This document shows, piece by piece, positions 24,807-25,113 of a stretch of 25,113 nt of DNA. Where the stretch lies: positions 1-25,113 of the forward strand of contig CAYNEO010000050.1 in the NCBI GenBank assembly GCA_964396245.1. Direction: 5' to 3'. The position numbers were made by a program, and so were the translations under genes. The notes beneath the pieces are model-generated. The model was not told where the DNA came from and made no database searches. It saw nothing but the letters and a program-made list of their open reading frames with translations. How positions within the stretch are numbered: the first letter of the stretch is position 1; every line of letters begins with the position of its first letter. This DNA comes from CAYNEO01 sp964396245 (GTDB lineage Bacteria > Zixibacteria > MSB-5A5 > GN15 > FEB-12).

Positions 24807-25113
24807 TCTCGATTCTCCTAACCCGATTCCATCACGGCACTCCGCGAAATGTCACTATCCGCGACCCCCTGGAGACATCTGTATTTCTGTCTACGAAATG
24901 CTGTTTCCCGAGGTATTTCGAACCGAACCATCACCTCGTCTGTTGGTCGCATTTCAGGTACCAACCGCCAACCGCGCGCAAGCTCTAAAGTAACAGCTCT
25001 TCTGTTGCTGATAATCGGCAAAACAGAAAAAGAATTGAACATCGCTACAGAAACCTTCCGTCCTTGCGCATCAAGGCTGCTTCTTGAAATCAGTCATTCA
25101 TACACTTCAGCCA
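24807..25113. other. 307-bp region at the right edge
   Basis: This is the region upstream of the deacetylase gene. It contains that gene's AGGAG site (24815-24819) and presumably a promoter, but I see no convincing -35/-10 or -24/-12 pair. A 74-codon minus-strand ORF (24818-25042) has no ribosome-binding site or recognisable motif and ends just before the deacetylase Shine-Dalgarno. Confidence 0.4.

Noticed and set aside
24818..25042. 74-codon minus-strand ORF before the deacetylase
   Set aside because: No motif, no ribosome-binding site, and it ends at the deacetylase Shine-Dalgarno; probably chance.

Overview
The window is a surface/exopolysaccharide biosynthesis locus. It probably comes from an uncultured member of the Fibrobacteres-Chlorobi-Bacteroidetes-type candidate phyla; Zixibacteria-like is my best guess. 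The evidence is two secreted proteins built from fibronectin III modules with the 'TAPGDDG' signature and ending in a 'YPNPFNP'/FlgD-like C-terminal sorting domain, next to a PEP-CTERM protein. The taxon is inferred from protein style only; there is no rRNA or other marker gene here.

Layout. Bases 1-2122 (+): the 3' part of an ATP-grasp ligase, then a CelD/FemAB-like GNAT acyltransferase. Bases 2337-8081 (-): two secreted multidomain proteins, a four-FnIII-repeat protein and a large putative glycosidase (TIM-barrel-like, FnIII, FlgD-like C-terminus), separated by about 1.1 kb of non-coding DNA with clustered short motifs. Bases 8877-12150 (+): a small PEP-CTERM protein behind a candidate sigma-54 promoter, a membrane GT2 glycosyltransferase and a divergent NodB-like protein. 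Bases 12209-24806 (-): a long run of co-directional genes. In transcription order these are polysaccharide deacetylase, Wzx-type flippase, remnants of what looks like a short-chain dehydrogenase, hexapeptide acetyltransferase, Wzy-type polymerase, three GT4 glycosyltransferases, WecB UDP-GlcNAc 2-epimerase, a second GT2 and a second ATP-grasp ligase. Several junctions overlap by 4 nt or are a few nt apart.

How it works together (inference). WecB would make UDP-ManNAc. The GT4 and GT2 enzymes would assemble a lipid-linked repeat or an amino-sugar polymer. O-acetylation, N-deacetylation and possibly ATP-dependent aminoacylation (ATP-grasp, GNAT/FemAB-like) would modify it. Wzx would flip the repeat unit and Wzy polymerise it. 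The secreted glycosidase and FnIII protein could trim or bind the polymer outside the cell. The PEP-CTERM protein is a plausible matrix partner, as in other bacteria where PEP-CTERM/exosortase systems accompany EPS clusters; no exosortase lies in this window.

Three activities are present twice: ATP-grasp, GT2 and NodB-type deacetylase. The GT2 copies are clearly close paralogs lying in opposite orientation. Many genes start with TTG or GTG, sometimes with a near-perfect Shine-Dalgarno. I saw no tRNA, rRNA, CRISPR array or insertion sequence.
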